Below are positions 47,701 to 62,479 of a stretch of DNA of 64,000 nucleotides, piece after piece. A program made the position numbers and the translations under genes. The stretch is from Montifringilla adamsi (taxonomy: Eukaryota > Chordata > Aves > Passeriformes > Passeridae). Positions within the stretch are counted from its first letter, which is position 1; each line of letters starts with the position of its first letter. The stretch covers positions 248,001-312,000 of the forward strand of contig JAGGNK010007093.1 in assembly GCA_017590115.1 (NCBI GenBank), written 5' to 3'. Below the pieces are notes generated by a model, which saw nothing but the letters and a program-made list of their open reading frames with translations, was not told the origin of the DNA and did not search any database.

Positions 47701-50700
47701 AGATGTACCTATCTTGTCTGCTTCCACCAGCTGCTTTTGGTAAAGCTGGAACAGAAAGAAGATTGTCTTAGAGAGAGAAATGATATGCAGAATAATTAAT
47801 CCTCTTTCTCTTTACTTGTTTACAAAGTATGTTCACACAAAAAAAGCTCTCTCTCCCTTTTTCATATGTTCATACATGCTCTCATTCTTCTTTCCCCATC
47901 TAAAATATTAATTTACTCCACAGCTTGAGGGTATAAAACATTAGACTAACATCCATCAGATGTTATAAAAAAAGCTACTGATCAGCCCAAATTATCTCTG
48001 CTAGTATTCAAATTAGCATCAGAGTAATAAATGTGTGTTAGTCTGAAATGGCTGGTCCTGCAAAGCATGAATGGCTGAAAGGTCACCACCTAAATTGCCT
48101 CTGTGCCTTGTAGCACATCAGCAACAGTCAGGATGTCATCCACTCCCTAGGAGACAATGTTTAATCAAATTTGAAGAGCAAAGGACTGGACTTCAGAAGA
48201 GAGTTTCCTTTTCCATCAATACCCTAATATTATTCATTTTTACAATAAAGAACATTATAATGAAAAAAAGCCATGCACAGTCTAATATTTAATTAGGGGC
48301 AAAAGTATTTAAGCAAAATTTCCTCATCACAAAGACAGGGATAGAGGAGAATTTAATTACAATACATATTGAAAATGTGTTAGCTTTACAATTTTCTCTC
48401 CTTCTGTCACAGTTCTCCATTAGGCATAACAAAACATCTCATAGACCAGGTACTCTGATTACAACAGCAGCTTATGAATATAATACAAGCTGTTGAACAT
48501 ACTGCAAGCAGCAAAGCTTTCAAAAAATATCTGCAAGACAAATCACCTCTCCCCGCAATTGCACTGATACACTGAGTGCTGGGCTGCTGAATATAATATG
48601 TGGCACATAGGGCTTTGCTAGTTTTCTTTGTGTTAAATATTTCCACACACAGACCCCTCACTCTCACCAGCCACTGCTGTGGTGCATCACATTCTGACAG
48701 CTCTTTGCAGTTTGCAGTATATGACTGATCCTTTAAGTCACTGATTAATATTTCTCCTCTCAGAGACCTTTCAAAATGGCTGATTAGCATTTTAGAGGAA
48801 TTTTGGGAAACACTCCATTGCCTGGTTATTTTATGGCAATTTTTTTTTTCCCCTCCACAAGCACAAGTCCCTTCTACAAATTATAGAAATGGAAAGAATT
48901 TAAAAGGTGGGAAAATAGTTTCCAGTCTAGCAGGTCAGAATCATATTCATTTGATTTTAAGTAACATTGATAATCGAGTAGAAACAACAGCAAATGTAAG
49001 AGTCATAGAAATTAATGTGGTAGTTGTGGGATGATTTGAACCAAATTTGGAGAAAGGGCATTGCAACAAAAATTATTGCTTTAAGAATTTGTTTCTTGTA
49101 TTGTTTTACACCTCAAGTTAATTAAATTTAAAAAAAAATCACAAAACCCTGCTTTTCTTCACCACTTTGTATTAAAAAACCTTAGCTTTTTATCTTGAAT
49201 ATTAACTTCTTTCAAAGGGTTGCTGTGTTTTAACCAAAGACAATAAAAAGTATTAAGCCACATTAGGTTTTATGAAGTCAGAGACAAAGCTCATTAAAGA
49301 TTAAATTCTGCTGGCAATCCATCATGCTGCCTTGAAGGTAATTTTGAATTGATGTATTAGGCTTTGGGAATGCATCTTTGTACCAAATTCACACACTGTC
49401 ATTCTTTGGCTCCCATTAGAAGTGGTTACCAACATGTTCCCCTGATTACACAAGGAACCAGCTGCCTTGACACATCTTGAAACACCTCTCAGTTGTACTG
49501 GGAATGGAATTGCTTTAGAATCCATTACTTGGGAAGCATCAGTGCTTCGGCTCTCTCACTGCAAAACAGGATTGACTGCACACTGTTTAAAACAGCACCT
49601 AAACAGATAAAAGAGAAAGCAGGGGAAAGATAAGATCAGAAACTCAACCAGAAAAAAAAAGGTAAAAAAAAAAAAAAGATAGAATATGTAATTTGCCTGA
49701 GTTCAGAAGGAATGAAAAGCAGAACTGGGAATTGAAAGCAGAAAGCAGATCTTCTGGTCTTAATTTTGAAAATATCTGTATCCAGCAATACCTTTCCCAA
49801 ATGAGAATTGATAGAAAAGCAGCTGTTTGATTTTGTCTTCCTTCTAAGGAATATCTCACTGTAAACAAGATGATAAAGCAAGGCAGGGTCTAATCAGGAC
49901 TGAGACAAGGTCTGGCAGGACTATCAGTCTTGATGTTCCAAGAGATTTTCAAGGACTCAATGGGAGGCATTTTCTCCCCAGTCCAAGAGTCTGTCTCAAA
50001 ATTAGCTTTGCCCAGCAGTTGTGGTAATTGGATAAAATAAGCCCCTATGGGAGCTGTAAGAAGTGTTCAAGCAGGTGGCAGGGAAAAATTTAGCTTTATA
50101 TGTAAATGGCCTTCAAAATCCATGCTAATTTTCACCCTCATCCTCCCCCCAAAAAATTAAGGGGAAAAGAAAAAAAAAGTTGATGATAATTCAAAGTTAG
50201 GTTAAAAAACAGCCACCCAAATCCATGGAGAGGATGTCCACAATCATAAGGCAATCTGATTTTTGATGAGTTTAGAGACATTAAACATAACAGCAAAGAG
50301 CCTCATGACAACAGAAGTCCTTATCTCCATTTATGCTCCAGCAGAATTGCAAAATCAGTAATGTTCTGATGGTACTACAACAAAACTACTCTGCCAATTC
50401 TTACCCAGGCGGTGTCTGAATAAGCCAAGATGCAGCCTGTCTCCATGGGCACTGAAACCACTGTGTAACTCAGAGCCTTCCCAGCTGTAAGCACCCACCG
50501 CAGCTCCTGCAAGCAGCTTGCGCAGTCACACTGCTCTGGTGTCCAGACACCATTTCAAATCCTCCTGCTCTTCCACCAGAGCCTGTTTTTCCCAGGAGGA
50601 CTGTATAGTCAGATCCTATTCTCATGGCATCCTCTTCTTTTTATTTTAACCACATAAAATACATTGCTGAGTTCTTTCCCAAGCATATTTAGAATAATTT

Positions 50701-52198
50701 TCAAGTGTGACTCTAGTTGTTTCTCTTTTCCACATCACTGTGTTTGATGATACTTGCCAGACAAAACACACCTTCTAATCTGCAAGCTAAGGAGCTTCAG
50801 CAAGTTAAGAGCCACTGGTTCTCTGCATATTTAGATCTAAAAGATCTGAATTCTGTTACTGAGTTTCAAATTAACCACAACAGAATAGAAAGACTTTGCC
50901 ATGGAAATGCAGATAACAAAGAGCGCAGAGATTCACTGACAAGAAGATATTTTGAGGTAATAGATTAATGGGCTCAGGTATTTACAGAAGAGAGACAGGG
51001 TGCCCAGCTTCAAGAGACACTTTCTTCCTTTGAAAAAAACCTCAGATCTACTTCTAAATACAACCACTGACAACAGCACTAGCCTGCTGCCTTGGTACAG
51101 CACCATGTTTGACATTTACTTTTCCATTTCTAAATAGTGAGGAATGGGTACAGAGCAACAGTGGTGAGTAGTTCTATACCATGGCCAATTTGGAAAAATA
51201 AAAAAAGCTATGTGTAACCAAGAGTAAAGGAAAAAGAAGAATATTTAAAAGTGCCTTTGATATGAGGCAGATGGAAGAAGCATCCCCAGAGAAGCAGAGG
51301 GGAAAACAGCACAGTTAAAACTGAAGCAGAGACTGAATATTGCACTGCAACCACTGTTTCATTTTCTGATCATATGACAAAATTACAAAGTGCTGTCAAG
51401 GAAAATTAATTTGATTTTTTGTGAAGAGATAATAGGAACTAGGACAAACCAGGCAGGTTATAAAAACACTGGGTCCCTACAGACTTTAGCCCAGTGGAAG
51501 ACTTGACTTGGTACCCTGGGCTGGAGGTCAGAAATAGGTCCTTATCCGAGCTCAAATGTCCCTTGAGAGATGACATACATCAAAGCTCAGCTCTTTGTTT
51601 CATTTGCGTTATTATTAAGCTAACTCTTTGGAGGCCAGTGGTATTTGTCACTCCACAGGCAGCACACTTCCAGTACAGAACCAGAACATAATGACGTCGT
51701 TGTCACATAAAAGCAATGAAATCCAAAGACAATAGGACAAAAAAAATGCTGCAGATGGCTTCGTGACTAGAAGAAAATCCTAGAAACACTTACTGAAGTG
51801 CAAGAAGAGTTGCTGCAGAAGAGCCATGGGAGAAAGCCACAAAGGCTGTAGGTGTTACCACAGCACATCCTGTCTCCACAGTGGGCTGTAGCATATGAAC
51901 AGGACAGGGCAGAAGACAGAAGGGAGTGGGAGGACTGTCAACACCAGCAGATACAGTCTGCATAACATGCAGCCTGATATGCTTGAATATTCACCTCTCC
52001 CTGTCAGGGGAAATGCCAGACATGCTCTCAGAAGAAATTCTCACAAGCCTTCTTGACCTATGTAAGCATTTCTTGCAAACTACCCACGTGGTACAGTGGG
52101 TACAAAATTCTTATACTGTTTCCTCTTTTCCAGATACATAGGCATAGTCCTTAATCAGATTTCCTTTGTTGAAAGGTGTTGCCAAACTTCCCATAATT

Positions 52199-52224
<26 letters not shown>
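52199..52224. repeat. 26-A tract
   Basis: Twenty-six consecutive A follow CCATAATT and precede TTTCAATT. No polyadenylation signal or recognisable retrocopy lies before it. Confidence 0.93.
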
Positions 52225-52229
<5 letters not shown>

Positions 52230-55200
52230 ATTATTTTCCGTCTTCTAATCTTCCTACAAAAGAAAATTAAAATGGCATGAGTAAACAAAGTATAACAAAT
52301 GCACTGTAGAACATATGTATTAGTAATCTTCAGTTAGGTAGGGGAAAAAAAGACAGGTAGATCACATATTCTGTATATTTATGCTGTAAGTTACGGCACT
52401 GTACAGAGCAATCCAATCACACTTTAAAGCAGTTGGGTCTTGCAAACCTCCACCAGGCTGGTGCAAAGGATGGGGTAATGCCCCTGCCAGCAGCAGAAGT
52501 GGAACCAGTTTGCTTTGAAATGCCCCTCCCTTCATTCAGGGCATGAGGAGATAAACTGCCTTAGCTGCCAGTGGTCTGAGTTGATACCAGGGTAAACTCA
52601 GTAGTGGCAGGATCTTCTGCTTTTGGTGTGAACAATTATACACAAGCAATCGTGTGAGGGGTGAGATAATCCACTGAGTTGGAGAGGTCGAGAATCCCCA
52701 TCAGAGTTGAGGAGGAGTTTCCTTGCTGCTCACAAGGAGAGGGGAAAGTTTTCTCCTAGCTCACCACCAACAGGAGCCTCCTAACCCAGCTGTCCATGAA
52801 AGGTTGTCATCTCTGGGTTCCATTGCATAGGACAAACACACTCAATGTATTTTCAAAAACAAGAGGTCACTCGCAGTGTTTCCAGAGCATTAATGTTAAA
52901 TAAAATAGAATCTTTAACCCAAGGACTAGGTTTTTTTCCTCCCAGGACTGTGCAAAGGCCCTGTGGGAGCGGAGGCTTTGTGCTCCCTCTCATCTCCCAG
53001 AGGTTGGGTGGTTACCAGGATTTGGCCTATCTTGGTCACAATGACAACAGCCCAGAGGAGGCACCCAGCCCATGTGAGGGCACATACACGTCAGACCATG
53101 CTTCGCCCACACACTCACACAAAACCTGTTTTGGGCTTAATTACTGAGGGTTTCATGTTTCTTACAGAAAATCTGTGAAATTGCTTTCCCAGTAGCTTTA
53201 AAATCTTTGTGTTCCTTAGGAGGGCTCACAGCATATTCAGACATCCTTGTTATACTTTAACCAGTGCAACCTCATAAGAAAAATGTCATATTTAAACTCA
53301 AAAAATGGCCATAACCTGCAGATACAGTTCAGAAAAAAAAAAAAAAATAGTGCTGAAACCGTTAAGAATAGCCTATTAGCTAATGTTGTAAAATAGTGGC
53401 ATTGCATTTAGGCTGTCTTATTAAGGATGAAAAAATACAGAAGTCAGATAAAAATGTAATGAAAGTCATAGATTTGGAAAGCTTGGCTGTGCAGAAAGTC
53501 CTAATAGCTCTAGTCCCTATATCATCTCCTTGTGATGGAGGAAGAATTGAAATATAGTGACACTCTGCATTCAAAAAAAGACCTAAACAGTCCTAACAGA
53601 CAAGAATTTATGTCACCGATTAGAGAAAAGATACAGAAAGGGTCAGGCTGTCAAGGAAGTTCAGTAAAACATCCTTTTGTGGAGACCAGATGGTCTCCTG
53701 TGCTAGTGAATTTGGAAAGGCTGAAAGGTGCACCACTACAAGCTGAAAACCAGAGGTCTTGACAAACATTTGAATATCTTCTACCTTTCCTAGTTATTAT
53801 CATTTTAAAGTTCATGTCTCTAGCTCAGAGAAGCCAAGGGCTGTCCTTTTTTTTTATTTCTTGTCTTCCCCCTCTCCCTCCATCTTTTTAGTATTTTTTT
53901 TCTAACTAGGTGCAACTAGTTTTAATACCATGATCAGATGTTTACTCCTTCAGGGGGAGATCCCTGTCTTGAATAAGGTGTTCAAATGCTGAAATTTGAA
54001 TTGACACAAAATACCAGTCTGTATATAAGAGATTTGGTGGATTGCACTTTAGGTTATTAAATCTGCCTGACTGTTGGACAAGATGGTTTGGTTTAAAAAT
54101 TAGCACACAGCCTTCAGCATCTTGCACATTTCAATGTCTTCCCCCCGCAAAATCAGTTTCCTTTCTATACTGAGCATGTGGGAATTCCCCCTCATCACTC
54201 CCATAATTCTTAGGAATTATTACAGTATTGGAGTACAATGTCCTGTAGAAATCACAGCTTCAATCAGGGCCTCAGTGCAGCAATCACAGTAATCCACAAA
54301 GCTAAAAATATTCCATGCTATAGTCTAAATATAGGAAAGCAGGAAAGCATAAATTAGTCATTTAATTTTGTAGCCAGGGAAGCAAAGCTCCAGGACATTC
54401 AGAACCAGCTCCCTGGAGCAACTTAACATTTTCAAGAGTCTTCAAACAAGACTTAGTGCTATGTGACAAAACATCCAAAAACTGCAGTTCAATTTTCAGA
54501 CATTTCTGCCCCACCTGAACTGAAGCTACTCAGAGAGTCCCTGAGCTGAGCACCACATTATGCACCTTTTCTCCTCCTCTGACCTGTTCAGTAGAGCAAC
54601 CTCAGAGTGGTTTCCCCAGTATTTGTCACATAGCTGCTATCACTGCAAAGAGGAATAGCTCCCATCTTCTGCTATGGTCCTCAGTAGCCTGTAAGAAATA
54701 ATAAAATAAAGCTAATCTTACCTTAAATCTTTTTCCTTCTGCTTCTGCTTTCTCATTTTCAACAAGTCAACTCATCCAGGTTTTCCTATCAGTGCTTTCA
54801 TCTTCAAACCAGTATAACATCTGTGTTTATTTCCATTTCTATCCCTATTTAACCAAGCAGAGAGAGATATTTGACATTAATGTTTTGCTTAAAGTCCTGT
54901 AGGTCTCAGTGCCTTTGGAAGGTGTTAGATGGGCAATAGGAGCTTAATATTTTTTCCTTCTTAATGACATGGAGTTGATAAAAGATGATGACTGGTAAAT
55001 AAATACATGACAAAAATTCCTCCTCTTTTTATCAGCAGTAGTGATTATACCAGACTCATCTTATTAAATGGCTTTCCCTCATGAACAAATTCATTTAATG
55101 CAGAGCACTGGAGAGTGAACTTCTGGACTGCTTTAGGAATGTGACAAAAACAATAACGCTCTTTAGCACAGATAGGGTGAGGGGACAGACATGACATTGC

Positions 55201-58200
55201 TTTGCTACTTAGAACTTTGAAAAACTGTTTTACTGAGAAATCATTGGGATTCCATGATAGCACATGTTCTTTGAAGGATGGTTTTATGAATTTCAGATGT
55301 TATTTCAGTATTTGGCCATGCCTTTGAGCCTCTAGCAAAACACAATACTAACTTGGCTAATAGCACATCTCAGAATACAGCAATTTAGACATGCTTGAGA
55401 GAGAGAGTTCAACAGCTACATTCCCTAAGCATATTATTTACTCCTGGCTCACTCTGTCACAGGCCTGCAAAGGAAAATCCAGCTTTCCTACCTGCATTTC
55501 TTCTCCAAAGTGCAGTGTTCACACATGGAGCTGAGACAATGTGAAAATGCTGGGAGTGTTTCAAGAACCATCAAGGCTGTTGCTATCAGGCAATGGTATA
55601 AATAATTTTGTAGCTCTACAACCTTTGTCTCAAGAACAGTTTTTCCTCCACTACCCTTAAACGAGGTTTACTTCAAAATGTTATTTTTCTGGCAACTGGA
55701 TACCTCGGAATTGTCAGCCAGGCCACAAACACCTGTTGCTTTTTGCTTTACTGTTCAGTCAGTGTAAACAGCTCTTTTCCTTCCTGATGCCTGCTATTCT
55801 TCCATCCCTACACAGAGAAATGCTCTCAGCTTTGTGCCACAGGCAATTCCATTAATGCGCTCTTACTTTTTCTGGCTATACCACTAAAGGAAATGCTAAA
55901 TAACAACAGAATCAACAAATGAAGCCCAACTAGCATATTTTCTTTCAAAAGCCCTTCTTGCCTCCCCACTCTTGTTCTCTCTAGGACAACACCACAGAAA
56001 CACACTCACATTGCCTTCGCCCTTGCACCTGACCACTAATATTTAAGACCTCTTTGCACTCTGGGGGTTCTTCCCCAGCAACGAAGTTACACAACATTGC
56101 TCCGTTTTACACAAGGATTTTGAGCAGTCACTGACTCCACTGAACAATTTTGCCAATGGACTGTAATGGCTTTGGAAAGGAATCTACATATTTTCTGAAG
56201 TGCAAACCAGTCCTTAGAGATAAATAGTTTTGTGAACCATGAAAATCAGAGGGTTGGGTAATTTGTGCTGATCAGACACCCAATCAGTTGATTAGCTGCA
56301 ATTAGTTTGGAGTTTCAGTTCTTAATTCTTCAGCCACCTGTTCTCAGGGACCTTTCAACACTTCCCATAAGAAAGTTTCTCAAAAGAAATACCTCAGGTG
56401 ATATCACCAAATTTTTGTAAATATCTTCATTCAGGAATTAAGATCTGCACTGTATCACTTGTTACAAATACAGGAGAAAGAGGAAAATGAGAAAAGCCAT
56501 GTCCAAGAGTCCTTGGACACAGGAAACCTTCTTGGAGGAACTGCAGTGCAGTGAACCCTGCAGCAGCAGCTGATGTTCCTGTGTGCACTGAGTAGAAAAT
56601 GTCCAACAAAATACTCTTTTAATCAGTAATTTTTCATCTCTTGCCCTTGACTGGTTATTAAAAAACAAAGCATTGTATTAAAAAATTTGCCCAGATGCTT
56701 TTTGGTTTTTGCCATGATTTGCATTCAGAAACAAGCAGTGGTTTAGATTTGATTGGACTTTCCTTATCATGGCCTGTCTCTCCAGTGAAAACAATACTTG
56801 ATTTCTGGAGGCAAAGTTTCAGAGCTACAGCAGAGAAGTAAAAGTGTGAAAAGGCAGAGAAGCAGTGGAAGGTTGACATTCTTTACCCTCTTCTTCCAGT
56901 ACTTGAAATTAAGTGTCACTAATTCAAACTCTGCATGGATCTGCAGCTTACTGCCTTCCAGTTTGTCACCCAGTATGGCAGCACTGGACCCTTTAACTTA
57001 TCACTCACTCTCAGAAAATTTAAAAGAAGAAACGTAAAAAGAATAGTGGGAAAAAGGGGATATTCTACTCTCAACATTACCCCTAGTTTAAGAGGAGACA
57101 GCACAAAGCTCCTGCTGTTTGCAACCAACAGAAGTAGATTTTTTAAAAGTTCTGTGGGGACATCGCTAGACGTTTCATTTTCAGAGGCAGAAAAGCAGGT
57201 GCATGGTGATGTGTAGTAGTCATGGGTATTAAGGGAATCTAGAGGCACAAACACTGTACTCACACCAAATATAAATGTTTAGGTACCAATATAAAAATCA
57301 TTCATTTATATGATTTTGCTTTGTGTCCTGGTAAATTCAGTTTGGCAGAGGCTGAGCTCTGCATCTCACAGGTGTGAGATGCCACCCATTTCCTGCCTGG
57401 ACACAACTTGCTTCACATCTCTCACTACATTCCCCAAAACAGCCCTCAGTCATTTCCTTTTTCACCTGGAATAATTAGGACTGCTCTGATGCTCACAGCA
57501 AGTCTCCATGGAGCACCCTATTTTCAGCTGTGCTTACATAAAGATGAGGATAAAAATAATTCTGGAGGGCAGGGTGATGAAGTGTTTCCTGAAAGCGATT
57601 CCAGTAATTTATTTTGTTTTCACTGAAATGATCCCATGGACAAGTTTACCACACAGCTCAAGTGCCTTAGTCATAAAAACACATGTGCACCAGAAAGCCT
57701 CCTTCATGTGAGGACCACCAGCTGTTAAGAGACCCTTGATATCATATACATCTGAAAACAGAGCAGCTCAGGGACAAAAAAAAGCCTTCCAGCATTAGTG
57801 AGAGCCCTGTCTCACTGCTCAAGCAAGCAAGCACATGCCAGAGAACTGTCATGGAGCTGGCACTGTGTTATTCCCCTCACAGGGACTCTGTGCTTGAAGA
57901 TGTGGCAGTGCTGCTGCCATATAACATGTTCAGTTGTGCCAGGTTTAATATGGGTTATGTACTAGGTGTCCCCTGCAACAAGCGTTGTCCTAAATCATGC
58001 ATAAATCCTGGAATAATTTTAAATAGTGTAATATGTTAATGCACTATCCAAAACACATCTCAAAATACTGACTCCTCACAGTAAATGATGGGCACACACA
58101 AAAAAATCCACATTTGTGGCACCTTCAGGACCTTGAAATAGCTGTGATATTTGCACAGAAAAGAAACACAGGTATACACAGTTTTAAAAGGGTCTGTGAT

Positions 58201-61200
58201 TTGACCCAAAAAGAAATTGTGTAGTCTGAGAGAAACACTTTCTAGGAACTGCCAAGGGCTTCTGTATGAAATAGTGATGGGTCCCAATTCTTTCTTTCAG
58301 TGCCCCATCAGGCTGCACAGCAGTGCAGTGGCAGGAGCTCCTTAGTGCCACAGTGCCAGGCGTGGGTGTGTGCAGTGGCTTGTGCCAGTGGAAGGCAGAG
58401 GAACACCTCACACCTAACACTCCCATTCATGCTCCTGACTGGGAGGAAAAAGCATCCATCTCCCCTCCAACACCACATATACCCTCCAGACACAAACCAA
58501 GCTCTGGAGGTGGGTAGAAACCCTCTTTGGATTCCCCTCGCCTTCAGTTCTCCAAGTCCTGGAACAAAGCCTTGAAAGAAGCAGACAGTTCCTAATGCTA
58601 CAACAGCATAAAACTGAATATTGTGGTTTGTGAAATGCTTTTAGGTGTCTGAGGGCATCATTCAGCCAATGATGAAATACCACCAACAACCCAGACATCC
58701 TCCTGCCTATTTGACCTTCCATTAGGAAGGAAAGTAGGAAAGGGATGTAGAAATACAACTGTTTTCTGACTTCCTGCCAGCAAAATGTATGAGGGTGTTT
58801 CAAATTAATTTTTTGGAAAAGATTTCCCTAGAAGTGTTGTGGGAGGACTTCAAGGGAGATGAGTGATACCCTTGATTTCATTTCAGAAAAACCATATGCT
58901 AAATTGTAGGAATTAATTTTCCCAGCTAATATTTTGACATTTCTACAATATGGTCAAAATTAAAATGATAATAACTGTATTTGGCTTGTTTATCCTGTGT
59001 TCTGTCTGAATGTATAGCGGTACAGGGAGTGCAGATATATCCATTAGTGCAGATTTACATGAGATTAAATTATTAGTTGTGTAGAAGCCATGAGACACAG
59101 TTTAGAGTCTTCTTAAACTTCTGAGGAGGAACACACACCCCCTGGCAACATCCAGAGCTCAACAGAGGGAGCAAATCCTTAACAGGGAGGCCCTGCTCCA
59201 AACCCATGGGTATTTCACTCCCTTGTGCAGAATACCACCATCACTTCACATCACATCACTTCACCAAATAGAAAATATTTTGGTCAAAATCAAACCTCTC
59301 CCTATGACAAGTTAGAGGGTTTTTTTTTTCATGTGTTTGTGCATCCATAAATCTCCAGCTCTGACCAGACAGGATGATGCAAAGGCTCAAGGCCAGAGTT
59401 TAGGCTGGCGCTCTCACTGGTCTTTCATACAGGATTGTTTCAAATTATGGCTCTATTTTACCCTATTTGATTTATTAATTCAGCAGGTATCAGCTCTGCT
59501 AAGGGTATACTCAGCCTTACTCAAACAAATAGCACAGGATTCCAGTGGTGTACATAGAAATAAGATCACAGATTAGAAGTTAAAAAATCACAACATGACA
59601 AAACTGCCAAAAATAATTCCATAAACACTGATCCTGTTCCTTCAGAAGCTGACAGAAACACTCTCATATATATACCAAAACTAATTCAAACATTACAGAA
59701 AAAAAACCTATCTCAGTAACTTACCCTAATTTGAGAGAAGCTGCTTGGTTTCTCCAGAGGGCTGCTGAAGTGGCAATTTTTGGACTTTACATTCTACAAG
59801 CCTGACTGGCACCAGGTGCTATCTATTGTTTCCTTCTCAGAAATCTGTGTATTAAATTATCACTTTCTCTTAGGAAGCCCTCAGGTCTGGCTGCCCAGGT
59901 TCACTCTGGATTTTTCTTTATTGGACACATTTTAAAAGTTATTTTAAAAACACCAATGTACAGGACTGAGGCCCATCCTAACATAATGCAAAATAGCAAG
60001 CCTGTCTCTGACCATCAAAACCTGTTTTCTCTCTAGTCTGTCCAATAGTCCAGATTTTGAGTGTCAGCACTGCTGGCTAAAGGTTGTGACCTGACGCCCA
60101 CTCAGTTTGTTTTTAGAGACTGTACTACTCATAAAACTAAATCTACCCTATATCCACTGATAATTAGGCTGCAACTAAAATTCATAAATATATCATGTAA
60201 CTCACTTTCTTCAATTGGTTTGGTCCCTCATGACCCAAAGAAACAAGCAGCAGTAAAAAAATGAGTTTCCGTTACTGACATGAGAAGGCACAGTTCTGAC
60301 AATACGACATCTATTGATGAAGGGAATGTCATGTATCGCCATGCAGCCTGTAGGACTTACAAACACTGACTGAACTTAAAGAAGAAACAGAAATTAAATT
60401 CCACAGGTATTGAATTGTAACTCCTGATTGGCAGCCAGCTATTGCTTACTCCAGATTAACAGGCAGTATGACAGTGCTCACATCCAGCCCCAGGTAAAAC
60501 CAAAGCAGAAAAAGTTTGTCTAGCAGGTGACTAAAGGAAATGTGCATGTTGAGAGTTTTCATTCTTTGGTTTTTTGCAAGCAACTTCAAGATGTTACTAG
60601 GAAAGATATTACACTCTTTGCTCTTGAATTCAGAGGCTACACACATTTTCAGCCATCACCCCACACCCTCTCCTACCATACAAACAGATGCAGCAAACCA
60701 TTTTTCAGGTAAAACATACACTGAGAAACAGTGGGTAGTTCAGATCATCACAGCACATTGCAAATGAGATTCTAAACTGGCAACTATAACCAAACCACCC
60801 CTGTGAGGGCATAAACATTGGTGAAGCATATTTCTAAAATTTCTGGCAGCAGCACGTCTTATGAATGGAAAATACTTCCTTTTTCAGCAGATCATATAGC
60901 AAAATCCTAGAATAGAACTTACTATAGGGTAATACAACATAATTTTTTGCATTCCATAAAGTTAAGTATTAAATATAGGTCATGTAAAAAAAAAAAATAA
61001 TTAAGTTCACTATCACTTCTGATTCAGTGTTTCAGGTAGATACTCCTGGATTGTACACTGCTGAAACCCATTTTCATTAAAAAATTGCCTTAAATACGTC
61101 CCATATTTCCCTGAGCTAACACTTTCCCGCCTTAATGATAGTCTTACATCTAATGCAAAAAAGAAGTACCAGGAGATATTCTTCTCTTTCACTGCCCCTA

Positions 61201-62479
61201 AGTGTGACTTTTAGAAAAGAGCCATTTTAAAAGCGGTACAACCCACAGACAGTTGGGTTGAACAAGGTCTTTAAACTTGGTCAGAGCCTTTTAGAAGTCA
61301 TTACTTTGAATTACGGAAGAGCTGGCACACACTCTGATCTGTGCTGCAACTCTGCCATGTTAAACCTCACCAAACCAGAGTAATGTCCCAGTCCAAGGTG
61401 GGCTGAGGGGAAGAGCACCCTGTGCTCCCTGGGGTGTTACTTATTCTGGGGAGGTGCAGCCCCATCCCCAAGCCCAGCAGCTCCTGACGCCAAAGGAGGG
61501 CAGGCAGAGATGAGGAGTGCAGGGACAAACCTAGCCAAGTGGCTGCACACAGGTTTTGTGTGAGGGGTGTAGAATCAGAGGGGGCAGAGGCCAAGGAAAT
61601 CCAAAGATCCATCATGGAATCCTGTCAGCTCCAGAGGTGAGGAGGGATGCTGTGTAGCAGACATCCAGCATCCGAAGCAAGCAGGGGCTAGGAAGGGCTC
61701 TCCCACTGCCAGCACCCAGGTAATTCTGGCCTCAGGGTAGAAAAATGCTCAGGACAAATTATCAGAGCTGAGAAAAACACACTAACATCTAAAGCATTCT
61801 GTTTTCTCTTATGACATGCAGGATATGCATCAGCTAACTCTTATATATTTGTTTTAAAACTGAAAGCATAAGGAAGCAGATGCTGCTAACCTCAACTGGG
61901 TTGAGTTGTCCTTATGCCTATGTAGTCCCAATGAAATTAATTATTATTTTCAAAGAGCAAGACACTTCTTTACAAAGAAAAGTTAGAATCAAGAACTGAG
62001 GAATTTTCAAACTTTGTATATGTGTACTCACTGTATCTGCCATGATATTAAAAGCAAATAAATGGTTTAACAGTGAGATTAATGAGAAAATGTTTTTGCC
62101 ACAGCAACATAACCAGGGAATGAAGGAGGTGACTGCTGACACTTCGTAAATGCATTACAAGGTAAAAAGTGCCTGGTGGAAGAAATACTGCATTGTGACA
62201 GTGAAAGAAGTAAATCTCTTTAACAATTCCCCAGCAAAAAAACCTCTTTTGTCATAAGGAACACAGCAAACAGAAAATGATGATATGATAATGATACAGT
62301 GACAATTACCAAGGCAGAGCAACCTGCAGACTGGGTTAATACTTTGTCTGTAATTGAAAAGCTAAAGAATAATAGATGGTCCCAGAGCCCTGCAATTTAA
62401 AGCAAGCTGCACTTTGTGAATGCTTTCTGATAGCAATTGTTGACAAAGGGGCAGCAGAGGTTCACAGAAGCAAAAACTT
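52225..62479. other. No gene seen; unique sequence
   Basis: More than 10 kb without a recognised transposon, exon or RNA gene. Open frames are at most about 130 codons (58414-58803 on the minus strand) with no known domain. Slightly GC-richer patches at 52440-52830, 58290-58560 and 61370-61740 produce clusters of overlapping frames, but CpG remains sparse. A perfect palindrome lies at 57361-57382. Confidence 0.5.
57361..57382. repeat. Perfect 22-bp palindrome containing a T-box-like half site
   Basis: GCATCTCACA (57361-57370), GG, TGTGAGATGC (57373-57382) is an exact inverted repeat. The centre reads TCACAGGTGTGA, which contains AGGTGTGA, the half-site bound by T-box factors. The palindrome is seen directly; the T-box reading is inference. 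Confidence 0.75.

Larger units (their letters stand above)
42251..52198. other. No gene seen; unique sequence with A/T runs
   Basis: Nearly 10 kb without a recognised transposon or exon. The longest open frame (43001-43489, 162 codons) has no recognisable domain or codon pattern. Homopolymer runs lie at about 42606-42620 (T), 45551-45570 (A), 46599-46612 (T), 48840-48850 (T) and 49665-49678 (A). A perfect hairpin lies at 44702-44724 and homeodomain-type motifs cluster at 44525-44546. Confidence 0.5.
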
